From Pelagibius sp040217155 (GTDB lineage Bacteria; Pseudomonadota; Alphaproteobacteria; Kiloniellales; Kiloniellaceae): a stretch of 64,000 bases of DNA. A program made the position numbers and the translations under genes. This document shows positions 33,419-43,027 of the stretch, one piece after another. Every line of letters begins with the position of its first letter. Position 1 is the stretch's first letter. The stretch is from contig JAVJNS010000013.1 of assembly GCA_040217155.1 (NCBI GenBank), positions 26,242 through 90,241 on the forward strand. The letters are read 5' to 3'. The notes beneath the pieces are model-generated. The model ran no database searches. It worked only from the letters and a program-made list of their open reading frames with translations, and had not been told where the DNA came from.

Positions 33419-34375
33419 ATGAAAAAGACGACACTAGCGATCACCGCTGCGCTCTGTACCGCCTGGCTGGGCGGCGGCGCCAGCGCCCAGACCGTCACCG
33501 ACATCGCCTGGGGAGGATCCAATCCCGGCGGCGTCATGTACTACATGGTCGGCGTGGCCGGCACCGAGATCGGCAACGAGTTGCCTGAGGTCAACATCAC
33601 CCAGGTGACCACAGGTGGTTCGACCGAGAACGCCAAGCGGCTGATCAAGGGCGAACTCGACATGGGCATCGTCTATGGCTCGCATGTCTATATGTCACAG
33701 GAGCCGACCGGCCCCTTCGAAGGCGGTGACAAGGGCACCATGCTGCGCGGCGTCGCCATGGCCTACCAGGGCCCGACCTACTTCGTGACCCTGGGCGGCA
33801 GCGGCATCGAGAGCCTGGACGATCTGGCCGGCAAAAAAGTGGCGCTCGGCCCGCCGGGGTCCGGCACCGTCTTCAACTGCTCCAACATCCTCGGCGCCCT
33901 CGGCCTCCTGGACCAGGTCGAGCCGTCGATGATGACCTTCGCCGACGCCGGCCGCGCGCTCGGCAATGGCCAGATCGACGCCCTCTGCCAGTCCTCGGCG
34001 CCGGCCGCCGCCGTCACCGAACTGGCCGAGACCCGCGACATCCTGGTGCTGCCCTATGACGGGGCGAAGCTCGGCAAGATCAGCGAGACCTATCCCTTCT
34101 ACGCCACCGGCACCATGCCGGCCACCATGTACAAGGGCGTGCCGACGACCGATATGCCTTATACGACGGTTTACTGGGTGGCGCATGAGCGCGTGCCCGC
34201 GGAGATCGTCGAAAAGGTGGTGGCCATCGCCTATGCCAAGCAGGACGCGTTGGCCCAGGGCCACAAGGCCTGGGGCCAGATGAAGCCCGACATCGCCAAC
34301 TTCCAGGCGCTCGGCGCACCGATGCACCCCGGTGCCGAGGCCTACTACAAGTCAAAGGGCCTCTGGCCCCAGTAA
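33419..34375 (+). CDS. TAXI family TRAP transporter solute-binding protein
   Basis: A 318-aa periplasmic receptor. A signal peptide (about residues 1-22, cleavage after ASA) precedes the TAXI pattern: DIAWGGSNPGGVMYYMVGVAG, then VTTGGSTENAKRLIKGELDMG and a VALGPPGSGTVFNCS loop. TAXI receptors work with fused 4TM/12TM permeases, as encoded next. AGGGAGGAAAAC is a near-perfect ribosome site. Ligand is unknown; glutamate-like acids are known for others. Confidence 0.92.
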   Translation: MKKTTLAITAALCTAWLGGGASAQTVTDIAWGGSNPGGVMYYMVGVAGTEIGNELPEVNITQVTTGGSTENAKRLIKGELDMGIVYGSHVYMSQEPTGPFEGGDKGTMLRGVAMAYQGPTYFVTLGGSGIESLDDLAGKKVALGPPGSGTVFNCSNILGALGLLDQVEPSMMTFADAGRALGNGQIDALCQSSAPAAAVTELAETRDILVLPYDGAKLGKISETYPFYATGTMPATMYKGVPTTDMPYTTVYWVAHERVPAEIVEKVVAIAYAKQDALAQGHKAWGQMKPDIANFQALGAPMHPGAEAYYKSKGLWPQ

Positions 34376-34388
34376 CCCTGCTCCCTTT

Positions 34389-34426
34389 GCCCCGTCCGGC
34401 GCCGTGCCGGGCGGGGCAGTTTTTTT
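34389..34426 (+). terminator. Hairpin and T tract between TAXI receptor and permease genes
   Basis: GCCCCGTCCGGC at 34389-34400 pairs with GCCGGGCGGGGC at 34406-34417 (one G-T pair), then seven T residues at 34420-34426. This is a textbook intrinsic terminator 13 bases after the receptor stop. As in the dctP-dctQ gap, it probably sets a high receptor to permease ratio. Confidence 0.85.
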
Positions 34427-34454
34427 CCCGCCCCGCTTGAGAAGAACCAACTGA

Positions 34455-36380
34455 ATGTTCGATACCGCCTGGCTGTTCCGGGTCGAAGGCGCGCGCCGCA
34501 CCCTCACGGGGTTCTACGCCCTCGCCTTTAACCTCGTCGCGGTTGGTTTCTCCGGCTTCTATCTCTACACCTCCGGCTTCGGCCTGGTATCCACCCAGAC
34601 CAACCGCGGCATCTACCTGATGCTGACCTCGGTGCTGGTGTTCCTGCTCTATCCCGCCCGCAGAGGCGCGCCGAACGACCGGCCGAGCCTCGCCGACCTG
34701 ATGTTCATCGCACTGACCGTAGCCACGATGTGGTACTGGATCGACCAGTACGTCAGCTACGCGATGTTTCGTGTTTCCTCGCCCAGTCAGACCGACCTGA
34801 TCATGGGCGGCATCGCTATCCTGCTGATGCTGGAGACCAGCCGCCGCGCCCTGGGGCCGGTGATCTCGATCATCGCCGTGGTCTTCCTGCTGCAGCTTTA
34901 CTACGGCGCCTACCTGCCAGGCCGCCTCTCCCATCCCGGCATGTCGTTGGAGCGCATCCTGGAGTTCACCTACTCGACCCAGGAAGCCCTCTTCGGCGTA
35001 GTGACGGCGACCTTCGCCACCTTCGTGTTCCCCTTCATGATCTTCGGCGCCTTCCTGGAGCGCTCCGGCGCCGGCAGCTTTTTCATGAACCTGGGCACGG
35101 CTATCGCCGGGCAGTGGCGCGGCGGGCCGGCCAAGGTGGCGGTGCTGACCTCGGCGCTGTTCGGCTCGATCTCCGGCTCCTCGGTCGCCAATGTCGTGAC
35201 CACCGGCTCCTTCACCATCCCGCTGATGAAACGCACGGGCTTTCGGCCCCACGACGCCGGCGCCATCGAAGCCATCGCCTCGACCGGCGGGCAGTTCATG
35301 CCGCCGGTGATGGGCGCCGGCGTGTTCATCCTGGCCACCCTCACCGAGACCAGCTATTTGACCATCGCCCTGATGAACGTCATTCCGGCCAGCGTGTTTT
35401 TCCTCTTTCTGCTGTCGATGGTCGACCTGGAGGCGGTGCGCCTCGGTCTCAAGGGCCTGCCCGCCGAAGACATCCCGAGCGTCGGCAAGGTGCTGCTCGA
35501 GGGCGGCCACTTCGTGCTGCCGCTGGTCATCGTCGTCGGCCTGCTGTTCAGCGGCTACTCGCCGGAGTTCTGCGCCTTCTGGGGCACCGTCGCCGCCGCC
35601 GTGCTGTCGTGGCGCCACAAGGCGACGCGCATGGGGCCGGCCGACATCCTCAAGGGCCTGGTCGGCGGCGCCCAGAGCAACGCCGCGGCCGGCGCCGCCA
35701 TTGGCACCCTGGGGATCATCATCGGCGGTATCGTGCTGGCCGGCCTGGGTCTCAAGTTTTCGGCGGTGCTCATCGACTTCTCCCAGGGCCAGCTCTTCAT
35801 CGCGCTCTGCCTGGTGACTCTGGTGTCGATCATCATCGGCATGGGATCCTCGACCACCGGCTCCTACATCATTCTCTCGGTGGTCGCCGCCCCGGCCCTG
35901 ATCCAGCTCGACGTGCCGGTCATCGCCGCACACCTGGCGGTGTTCTATGCCGCCTGCCTGTCCAACATCACGCCGCCGGTCTGCGTCTCGGCTTTCGCCG
36001 GCGCGGCGATCGCCGGAGCACCGCCCATGCGCACGGGCTTCGCCGCCCTGAAATACGGCGCCACCCTGGTCCTCATGCCGTTCAGCTTCGCCTATGTGCC
36101 CGAGTTGCTGCTGCAAGGGACCTGGGCCGAGATCGTCTATGCCACGGGGCTCTATGCCATTGGCAGCGTGCTGCTGGCCATCGCCATTCAGGGCGCCCTG
36201 CCGGTCGGCGGGCGCCTGACATATCTGCAGCGCGGGCTCTTCGCCCTCGGCGGCGGCGCCCTGATGTTTCCCGCCTCGATCTGGGTCGACCTCGCCGGTC
36301 TGGGATTGACCCTGGCGGCCATCGCGCTGCAATGGCTGGCGCACCACAGATCCGAACGACAAGGGCCGGCTGCGGGCTGA
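34455..36380 (+). CDS. TRAP transporter fused permease (DctQM, 4TM/12TM)
   Basis: A 641-aa fused permease. Residues about 1-130 hold the four DctQ-like membrane segments and the remaining 500 the DctM part, with SSVANVVTTGSFTIPLMKRTG, GGQFMPPVMGAGVF, and MGSSTTGSYIILSVV. TAXI systems usually have such fusions. It lies beyond a terminator hairpin from its receptor gene. The last residues (HHRSERQGPAAG) are cytoplasmic. Confidence 0.93.
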   Translation: MFDTAWLFRVEGARRTLTGFYALAFNLVAVGFSGFYLYTSGFGLVSTQTNRGIYLMLTSVLVFLLYPARRGAPNDRPSLADLMFIALTVATMWYWIDQYVSYAMFRVSSPSQTDLIMGGIAILLMLETSRRALGPVISIIAVVFLLQLYYGAYLPGRLSHPGMSLERILEFTYSTQEALFGVVTATFATFVFPFMIFGAFLERSGAGSFFMNLGTAIAGQWRGGPAKVAVLTSALFGSISGSSVANVVTTGSFTIPLMKRTGFRPHDAGAIEAIASTGGQFMPPVMGAGVFILATLTETSYLTIALMNVIPASVFFLFLLSMVDLEAVRLGLKGLPAEDIPSVGKVLLEGGHFVLPLVIVVGLLFSGYSPEFCAFWGTVAAAVLSWRHKATRMGPADILKGLVGGAQSNAAAGAAIGTLGIIIGGIVLAGLGLKFSAVLIDFSQGQLFIALCLVTLVSIIIGMGSSTTGSYIILSVVAAPALIQLDVPVIAAHLAVFYAACLSNITPPVCVSAFAGAAIAGAPPMRTGFAALKYGATLVLMPFSFAYVPELLLQGTWAEIVYATGLYAIGSVLLAIAIQGALPVGGRLTYLQRGLFALGGGALMFPASIWVDLAGLGLTLAAIALQWLAHHRSERQGPAAG

Positions 36381-36445
36381 CGGTGCCGGTACTATCGCCA
36401 GCTTCCCGTTGACCGCAGCGAAGCAAGCGGACTAGGTTCGCAGCC

Positions 36446-36946
36446 ATGACGGCCCGAGCCCCGCGCAAGACTTCCGCAAACAACCCGGCGCAAGGCGCCG
36501 GCCTGCCGGCACACGTGAAAGCGGCGGCTGTGAAGCGCAACCGGGCCGTGGCGCTGCTCCGCGACGGGCAAACCGCGGAGGCTGAAGCGCTGCTGATAGA
36601 GGCCATCGGCCTGTTTCCCGGTTTCGCCGAAGCCGAGATCCGCATCGGCAACATCCGCCGCGACCTGGACGACAGCGATGCCGCGCTGAAGCGCTATCAC
36701 CGCGCCCTGGCCATCAAGCCGGACTATGCCTGGGCCCATCTGGAACTGGCCATCTGCCGGCAACGCCGCGGCGAGGCCGAGGCGGCGCTGGAGCACTATC
36801 GCCTGGCGGTCAGACACAATCCCAAACTATACAAGACCGTGCTCTTTGCCCTGGTGAGCCAGCCGCGCGGACCCTTCTGGCTCAATTTCGGCGAGTTGCG
36901 CCGGCGGCTGACGGACGCGGCACCGGGCACCAAGGAGCCTGACTGA
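36446..36946 (+). CDS. Tetratricopeptide-repeat protein
   Basis: A 166-aa protein. Residues about 25-125 carry three TPR units (RNRAVALLRDGQTAEAEALLIEAIGLFPGF in pieces, then IRIGNIRRDLDDSDAALKRYHRALAIKPDY and LELAICRQRRGEAEAALEHYRLAVRHNPKL). No signal peptide or catalytic motif is visible, so it is likely a binding scaffold. Its stop is directly followed by ATG of the next gene, so the two probably work together. Confidence 0.8.
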   Translation: MTARAPRKTSANNPAQGAGLPAHVKAAAVKRNRAVALLRDGQTAEAEALLIEAIGLFPGFAEAEIRIGNIRRDLDDSDAALKRYHRALAIKPDYAWAHLELAICRQRRGEAEAALEHYRLAVRHNPKLYKTVLFALVSQPRGPFWLNFGELRRRLTDAAPGTKEPD

Positions 36947-37648
36947 ATGAAGATCAAGTTTCGATGCTTTCCCGAACTCGAGCCCTACCTGCCCAAGCCG
37001 GTGGCGGCCAAGCGCGGCACGCCGGACTGGCTGAAGTCCATGCCGCTCACCGCCTGGTCCGCCGACTTCGATGAAGAGGTGAAGACAGTCAAGGGCTGCC
37101 CGCCGGTGATCGACGCCATGACCCAGGGCTACCTGCTGCCGCTGGCCTGCGACCTGCATGTCGACCGCGGGCGCTTCGAGTGGAACTGGGACGCCCTGCC
37201 CGACGACCTGCCACCCCATATCCCGCGCTCGCCTATCCACTTCCACGTCGCCGAGCAGGTCGAGGGCTCGCCGTTGTTCCGGCCCGGCTGGGTGCCGGTC
37301 AAGTTCCGCAACCTTTGGGCGGCACAGCCCGAGGACGGCTGGTCGATCCTCTACAGCCATCCGATGAACCGCTTCGACCTGCCCTTCATCAGCATCGCCG
37401 GGCTGGTCGACAACGACCGCTATCACGACGTCTTCACGCACATCCCGGCGGTGTGGATCGACCCCGACTTCGTCGGCACCCTGCCGGCCGGCACCCCGAT
37501 CGCGCAGTGCGTGGCGGTGAAGCGGGAGGCGCTGGAGATCGAGACCTCGGGCATGTCCCCCACCGAACTGACCACCTTCCTCGACGCCACCGACTCGATC
37601 AACAAGAACCCCGGCGAATACAAGCGGCTCTACCGCGTCGCGCGCTGA
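36947..37648 (+). CDS. DUF6065-like protein of unknown function
   Basis: A 233-aa protein starting the base after the TPR stop. Segments such as PDWLKSMPLTAW, TVKGCPPVIDAMTQGYLLPL, VKFRNLWAAQPEDGWSILYSHPMNRF and LPAGTPIAQCVAVKRE recall a family (DUF6065) I associate with tailed phages of marine bacteria and some bacterial genomes. No active site is known to me. It seems soluble and rich in aromatic residues. It may be a moved phage-type gene, or a normal bacterial member; function cannot be assigned. Confidence 0.65.
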   Translation: MKIKFRCFPELEPYLPKPVAAKRGTPDWLKSMPLTAWSADFDEEVKTVKGCPPVIDAMTQGYLLPLACDLHVDRGRFEWNWDALPDDLPPHIPRSPIHFHVAEQVEGSPLFRPGWVPVKFRNLWAAQPEDGWSILYSHPMNRFDLPFISIAGLVDNDRYHDVFTHIPAVWIDPDFVGTLPAGTPIAQCVAVKREALEIETSGMSPTELTTFLDATDSINKNPGEYKRLYRVAR

Positions 37649-37680
37649 TATACTGAACCGTCTTTTTGATTCTCGCGCGA

Positions 37681-39492
37681 CTACATGGCTGCGAAGTGGC
37701 CGTTGCCGAAGTCGTTCAAGCGAACGAAATCCGGACCGAAATCGAGCGGCCGGACCGGGCTCGGCACCTCGCCGGTCAAGAGATGCCGGGCACCCCGGCG
37801 ACGCGTCGGGTCGGCCAGTGGCACCGCTTCGAGCAAGCGCCTGGTGTAGTCGTGGCGCGGGTTGGCGAAGACCTCTGCCCGCGGCCCGATTTCGACGATC
37901 TGGCCCAGGTACATCACCGCTACCCGGTGGCTGACCTGCTCGACCACGGACATGTCGTGGGAGATGAACAGGAACGAGAGACCGAGATCGTCCTGAAGCT
38001 CCTGCAGCAGATCCAGCACTTGGGCCTGGACCGACACGTCCAGCGCCGAAACGCCTTCGTCCGCGACGATGATTCTCGGGTTGAGCGTCAGGGCCCGCGC
38101 GATACAGATGCGCTGGCGCTGACCGCCGGAAAACTCGTGCGGGTGGCGCTTCACGGCATCCGCGGCCAGGCCGACCCGGCGGAACAGCTCGACGACGCGG
38201 TCCTCTAGATCGGATCCACTGGCCATTTTATGGATCACCAAGGGCTCGGCCACCAGCTTGCCGACGGTCATCCTCGGATCCAGCGAGGCGAAGGGATCCT
38301 GAAAAATCATCTGGATATCGCGGCGCACCGGCGCCATCGCGGCGGGCGACAGGCCATCGATATCGCGCCCCATAATGAAAATCTCTCCCTCCCAGGGGAC
38401 CAGATTCAGCAGCGCCTTGCCGGTGGTCGACTTGCCACAGCCCGACTCGCCGACCAGTGCCAGGGTCTCTCCCGCCGCAATGTCGAAGGAGATACGCTCC
38501 ACCGCATGGACCCGACGTACAGGGCGCTGCAGCAAACCGCCAAGAATGTCGAAACGCACGGTCAGGTCACGCACCCGCGCCACAGCCTGGGCGGCAGGGT
38601 CCGTCGCCGGAACGCCGCCCTCAGCCGAGGCGCGCAGCGGCCGGTCCCGCTCCGCCATGCTGCCGAGTTTGGGCACGGCGGCGAGGAGTTTTCGGGTATA
38701 GGTCTCGCTGGGGGCCGCGAAGAGGGGCGCGACGTCGTTCGTCTCGATGATGTGACCCTGGTTCATCACGATCACCCGGTCCGCCATTTCCGCGACCACG
38801 CCCATGTCGTGGGTGATCAGTATGATCGACGTGCCGAATTCTTTCTGTAGGTCTTCCATCAACGCCAGGATCTGCGCTTGAATGGTGACGTCCAAGGCCG
38901 TCGTCGGCTCGTCTGCGATGAGCACTTTGGGGTTGCAGCACAGCGCCATGGCGATCATCACACGCTGGCGCATGCCGCCGGACAGTTCGTGAGGATATTG
39001 TTGAAAGCGCCGCGCGGCATCCGAGATGCGCACCGATTCCAAGACCCGAACGGCTTCCCTCCTGGCGTCGCCGGACGAAATGTCACGGTGGGCCCGCAGC
39101 GCCTCGACCAACTGCGTGCCGACCCGCATCACCGGGTTGAGCGACGTCATCGGCTCCTGGAAGATCATCGCCATCTCCGCACCGCGAACTTTCAGCATCT
39201 CCCGTTCCGGCAGGGCGAAGAGATTGCTGCCGCCGAGCCAGGCTTCGCCGGACGTCACTCTGGCCCCCTCCGGCAGGAGACCCATGAGCGACAAGGCGGT
39301 GATCGACTTGCCTGACCCCGATTCCCCGGCAATGCAAAGTGTCTCACCCGCGAAGAGATCGAAACTCACGCGGTCGAGCACGGCCCGCGGCCCCTCGTCG
39401 GTGGCCACCGCCGTCACCAGGCCGCGCACCGACAGAACCTTCCGCACCGCGCCGCCGGCGGCAGGAGTCACGACAGGATCGCCACCGTCCAT
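37681..39492 (-). CDS. Peptide-type ABC transporter, two ATPase domains in one protein (DppD-DppF fusion)
   Basis: A 603-aa double ATPase. Domain 1 has Walker A GESGSGKSITALS and signature LSGGMRQRVMIAMAL; domain 2 has GESGCGKSTTGKALL and FSGGQRQRICIARAL. Each ends with an oligopeptide-binding C-terminal piece. The two drive the permease pair at 42107-43875. ATG 39492 overlaps the amidase stop (ATGA). This is the last gene of the seven-gene operon. Likely substrates are small amides or peptides, judged from the amidase and AmiC-like sensor. Confidence 0.93.
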   Translation of the reverse strand: MDGGDPVVTPAAGGAVRKVLSVRGLVTAVATDEGPRAVLDRVSFDLFAGETLCIAGESGSGKSITALSLMGLLPEGARVTSGEAWLGGSNLFALPEREMLKVRGAEMAMIFQEPMTSLNPVMRVGTQLVEALRAHRDISSGDARREAVRVLESVRISDAARRFQQYPHELSGGMRQRVMIAMALCCNPKVLIADEPTTALDVTIQAQILALMEDLQKEFGTSIILITHDMGVVAEMADRVIVMNQGHIIETNDVAPLFAAPSETYTRKLLAAVPKLGSMAERDRPLRASAEGGVPATDPAAQAVARVRDLTVRFDILGGLLQRPVRRVHAVERISFDIAAGETLALVGESGCGKSTTGKALLNLVPWEGEIFIMGRDIDGLSPAAMAPVRRDIQMIFQDPFASLDPRMTVGKLVAEPLVIHKMASGSDLEDRVVELFRRVGLAADAVKRHPHEFSGGQRQRICIARALTLNPRIIVADEGVSALDVSVQAQVLDLLQELQDDLGLSFLFISHDMSVVEQVSHRVAVMYLGQIVEIGPRAEVFANPRHDYTRRLLEAVPLADPTRRRGARHLLTGEVPSPVRPLDFGPDFVRLNDFGNGHFAAM

Positions 39493-40436
39493 CAGTCGAG
39501 CACGACCCGCGGAAAGTAGAACGACACGATCCAGTTCGGCTGATCGACGATCTCGCTGATGCGCAGGTCACCGCAGGCCGAGCACAGCATATAGGCATCC
39601 ACCGCGGCCATCCCGTGGCGCCCGGACAGCAGGTCGACCATCTGCGAAACGGCCGCCCTTGCGCCCTCGAAGAGGTCTTCGCCGATGCCGGTCGTCACCT
39701 CGTAGCCCTTCTCATCGAGATGCCGCGTCACCGGACCGGGCGTCGTAAAGCGTGGCATTTTAAGGTCTGCCTGCTTCACCAGATCGAGCGTCAGCACGAC
39801 GTTCATCGGACTTTCGATGGCGGTCCCGCAGACTTCGCCGTCACCCTGCGCCGCGTGGGTGTCGCCGATGGAGAACAGCGCGCCCGCGGCCTCCACCGGC
39901 AGGTAGAGCTCCGTCCCGGCGGCAAGGTCCCGGATGTCCATGTTGCCGCCCACCCGCCTTGGCGGCACGACGGAGTGCAGGCCCGGCTCCGCCGGGGCCA
40001 GCCCGATGGTTCCGGCGAAGGGCTTCAACGGCACTCTGCCGCCCGGCCCGAAAAGCGCCGGGGCCAGGGAAGCCGCGTCATACTTCCAGACATGCAGTGC
40101 CGGTTCCGCGAACTGGTCTGCCAGCAGCCCGAAGCCGGGGATGTTGGCCGTCCAGCCGTGGCCGGAAGGCTTGAACTCATGGACCGAGACCTTGAGGGCG
40201 TCGCCTGCTTCGGCCCCGTCGACGAAGATCGGCCCAGTCACCGGGTTGACCTTGCTGAAATCGAGCGTGGTCACGTCGGCTACCGTCGATGCCGGCGTGA
40301 AGTGGCCGGCGGAGGAGTCCAGGCATTCGAACTCGATAGTACTGCCCGGAGCGACGGTCATGACGGGTGGGATCGAATGATCCCACCCGAAATGATGATG
40401 CGCGCCATGAATCGTGTGGTCATGGGAAGTGCGCAT
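39492..40436 (-). CDS. Acetamidase/formamidase (FmdA/AmdA family)
   Basis: A 314-aa protein of the FmdA/AmdA family, which releases ammonia from formamide or acetamide. It begins MRTSHDHTIHGAHHHFGWDHSIPP, then PVMTVAPGSTIEFECLDSS and GDTHAAQGDGEVCGTAIESP near the middle, all family hallmarks. The frame is open to 40733, but the family start is ATG 40436, three bases after the stop of the receptor gene. It sits between ABC transporter genes, so the imported compound is probably an amide hydrolysed at once in the cytoplasm for nitrogen. Confidence 0.92.
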   Translation of the reverse strand: MRTSHDHTIHGAHHHFGWDHSIPPVMTVAPGSTIEFECLDSSAGHFTPASTVADVTTLDFSKVNPVTGPIFVDGAEAGDALKVSVHEFKPSGHGWTANIPGFGLLADQFAEPALHVWKYDAASLAPALFGPGGRVPLKPFAGTIGLAPAEPGLHSVVPPRRVGGNMDIRDLAAGTELYLPVEAAGALFSIGDTHAAQGDGEVCGTAIESPMNVVLTLDLVKQADLKMPRFTTPGPVTRHLDEKGYEVTTGIGEDLFEGARAAVSQMVDLLSGRHGMAAVDAYMLCSACGDLRISEIVDQPNWIVSFYFPRVVLD

Positions 40437-40438
40437 TT

Positions 40439-42049
40439 TTACTGCGCGTCCTTCGCGTAGACGTAGTCGTAGTGAACCGGGATGTGCACCGGATCGACGA
40501 AGATTCCCTGCGGACCGTCGAGACGCGCGGAACGGATGGTGAAGCGCTGTTCGTTGAAGACCGGCACCCAGGGCGCCTCGTCCTGGATCGCCGTGAAGAT
40601 CTTCATCCACTCCTCCTGGCGCGCCGCCGCCTGCGAGGGATCGGCCATGGAATCCGCCTTCACCGCGCGGGCATCGAGTTTTTCGTTGCAGTACCAGGAC
40701 CAGTTCCAGCCGCCCGGCACGGCGCCGCCGCACCCGAGGATCGGGCCGTAGAAATTGGACGGATCGGGGAAGTCGGCGATCCAGGCCATGCCGCCGGACC
40801 AGATCATCGGCGCCTGGTCGGCCTCACCGCCGGCGGCGATCACGTTGGCCTGCGCCAGCGCCTTGATCTCCGCCTTGATGCCGATCTCGGCCAGGTCCTG
40901 CTGGATCGCCTGGGCAATGCGCGGCTGCGGATCGGTATTGGCCACGAAAAGCTCGGTCTCGAAGCCATTGCCCAGACCCGCCTCGGCGAGCAGCGCCTTG
41001 GCTTTCGCCGGATCGAAGGCAAAGCCCTTGTAGCTCTTGTCATAGCCCGGCATCAGGGGCGGCAGCGGCTGGCTGGCGGGCACCGCGCGGCCGTTGATGA
41101 TGCGCACGATGCGATCTTTGTTGATCGCCATGTTCACCGCCTGGCGCACCTTGACGTTGTCGAAAGGCGCCATGTTGACGTTCATGGTGACGTAGCCGGT
41201 GTGCAACTGGCTGCCCTCGACGATCAGGTCCTTGAACTTCGGATCGTTCTTGGTCTCGAGGAACTTGGCCGGCGGGATGCCGTCGCCGGCGATGTCCACT
41301 TCGCCGCGCTCAAGGCGCAGCAGAGCCACGATCGGTTCCTGCCCGACCTCGAAGACGATCTGGTCGAGACGCGGCAGCCCGGCACGGTAGTAGTCCGGAT
41401 TGCGCTCGAAGACCAGCCGCTGGCCAAGAGTCCATTCCGCCAGCTTGAAAGCACCGGTCCCCACTGGGTGCTTGCCGAAATCGGCGCCATACTTCTCGGC
41501 CTCCTCGGACGGCACCACGGAAGCGAAGTTCAAGGCCATGACGTGTAGGAAGGTGGCGTCGGGCCGCGACAGCACGATTTTGACGGTCGAATCGTCGACC
41601 ACTTCGATACCTTCCAATCCGGCGGCATCGCCGGTCGAGGCCGCATCGAAGCCCTTGATCGCCGCGAAGAAGCCGGCGCCGGGACTCTGGGTCGCCGGAT
41701 TGACCGCCCGCTCCAGGGAATACTTGATGTCCTTGGCGGTCATCTCGCGGCCATTGTGGAACTTCACGCCGTCGCGCAGCTCGAAGGTATAGACCAAGCC
41801 GTCCGGTGAAATCTCATAGCTCTCGGCCAGATCGGGGACCAGCACCGTCGTCCCCGGCTCATAGTCCATCAGGGAGTCGAAGAGACTCTTGATCATCGAC
41901 CAGTTCTGCCAGTCGTAGCCGATCGCCGGATCCAGGGTCGAGACGTCGTCCTTGTAGGTGACGGTCATCGATCCGCCCTGCTTGACCTGGGCCATCGCGG
42001 GACCCGACAGCAAGAGAATTGCAGCGCCCGCTAGCAACCACTTTTTCAT
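40439..42049 (-). CDS. Peptide/nickel-type ABC transporter substrate-binding protein
   Basis: A 536-aa family 5 (DppA-like) receptor. Signal peptide at residues 1-20 (AMAQ cleavage), then GGSMTVTYKDDVSTLDPAIGYD, YTFELRDGVKFHNGREMTAKDIKYSLERA in pieces and FNEQRFTIRSARLDG near the end. It delivers ligand to the permeases encoded just upstream. The ligand may be a short amide or peptide. AGGAGGACTGAA is a strong ribosome site. The 57-bp gap before it is the only sizeable one in the operon. Confidence 0.93.
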   Translation of the reverse strand: MKKWLLAGAAILLLSGPAMAQVKQGGSMTVTYKDDVSTLDPAIGYDWQNWSMIKSLFDSLMDYEPGTTVLVPDLAESYEISPDGLVYTFELRDGVKFHNGREMTAKDIKYSLERAVNPATQSPGAGFFAAIKGFDAASTGDAAGLEGIEVVDDSTVKIVLSRPDATFLHVMALNFASVVPSEEAEKYGADFGKHPVGTGAFKLAEWTLGQRLVFERNPDYYRAGLPRLDQIVFEVGQEPIVALLRLERGEVDIAGDGIPPAKFLETKNDPKFKDLIVEGSQLHTGYVTMNVNMAPFDNVKVRQAVNMAINKDRIVRIINGRAVPASQPLPPLMPGYDKSYKGFAFDPAKAKALLAEAGLGNGFETELFVANTDPQPRIAQAIQQDLAEIGIKAEIKALAQANVIAAGGEADQAPMIWSGGMAWIADFPDPSNFYGPILGCGGAVPGGWNWSWYCNEKLDARAVKADSMADPSQAAARQEEWMKIFTAIQDEAPWVPVFNEQRFTIRSARLDGPQGIFVDPVHIPVHYDYVYAKDAQ

Positions 42050-42106
42050 TTCAGTCCTCCTGTTCTGGATTGGATTGATCGCCCCAAGGGGTTCCTCCAG
42101 TTGGGA

Positions 42107-43027
42107 TCATCGCAGTTTGATCCTTGGGTCGATAAAGAGGGCCAGAAAATCGGCAAAGAGATTGCCGAGCACGATGGCCCAGGCAGCGACTAATGTGACC
42201 CCCATGATAATGGGGATGTCGACACGTTGAATTGCCTGCCAGGCGAGCTGGCCGATCCCCGGCCATCCGAAGACCGACTCGACGACGACGATGCCGCTCA
42301 TCAGGATGCCGATGTCGATGCCGACCATGGCGATAATCGGCAAGAGTGCATTGGGAACGGCATGGCGCAGAACGACGCGCAGCTTGCTGAGGCCCTTGGC
42401 GCGGGCAGTACGCACGAAATCCTGCTGCAGCACATCCAGCATGGAGGAGCGCATCATCCGCGCATACCACCCCGCCCCGAGAAAGCCGAGAGTCAGCGCC
42501 GGCAGGACCAAGTGCATGGCGGTACCGTAGCCGCTCAGCGGAAACCAGCCGAGCCGATAGGCGAAGACGTAGATCAGCAGGATGCCGACAACGAACTGCG
42601 GGGCCGAAACCCCGATGAACGATAGGACCATCAGGCTCTGGTCGATTTTTGTGCGCCGCTTGACCGCCGCGACGATGCCGATGGTCAGGCCGATCAGCAG
42701 TTCGGCGAAGATTCCGGCGGCCATCAACAGCAGGCTCGGCGGCAGCCGCGAAGCGATCAGCGTATTCACCTCGGTCTTCTGGATGTAGGAGCGGCCGAGA
42801 TCGCCTTGCAACAGATCGCCCAGATAGCGGAAGTAGCGTTCATGGAACGGCAGGTTCAGGCCCAATTGCTCACGGATGTTTTCGACCGTCGCCGCGGTCG
42901 CACTGCGGCCGGCAATCTGCCGCGCCGGGTCGGCCGGCAGCAGGTAGATGAGAGCGAAGGTGACCAGGCTGATTCCCAGCATGATCAGCGCGGCTCCGAA
43001 CAGGCGTCTGGCTGCGAAGGCGGCCAT
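42107..43027 (-). CDS. ABC transporter permease (DppB-like)
   Basis: A 306-aa permease with six membrane segments. The EAA loop that contacts the ATPase reads RTARAKGLSKLRVVLRHAVPNALLP. The frame is open far upstream, but the family begins MAAFAARRLFGAALIMLGIS at ATG 43027, which overlaps the stop of the DppC-like gene (ATGA). Confidence 0.93.
   Translation of the reverse strand: MAAFAARRLFGAALIMLGISLVTFALIYLLPADPARQIAGRSATAATVENIREQLGLNLPFHERYFRYLGDLLQGDLGRSYIQKTEVNTLIASRLPPSLLLMAAGIFAELLIGLTIGIVAAVKRRTKIDQSLMVLSFIGVSAPQFVVGILLIYVFAYRLGWFPLSGYGTAMHLVLPALTLGFLGAGWYARMMRSSMLDVLQQDFVRTARAKGLSKLRVVLRHAVPNALLPIIAMVGIDIGILMSGIVVVESVFGWPGIGQLAWQAIQRVDIPIIMGVTLVAAWAIVLGNLFADFLALFIDPRIKLR

Noticed and set aside
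34080..36362. A long open frame opposite the fused TRAP permease
   Set aside because: High GC gives long antisense frames; it has low-complexity charged sequence and no known domain, while the plus-strand protein is a clear permease.
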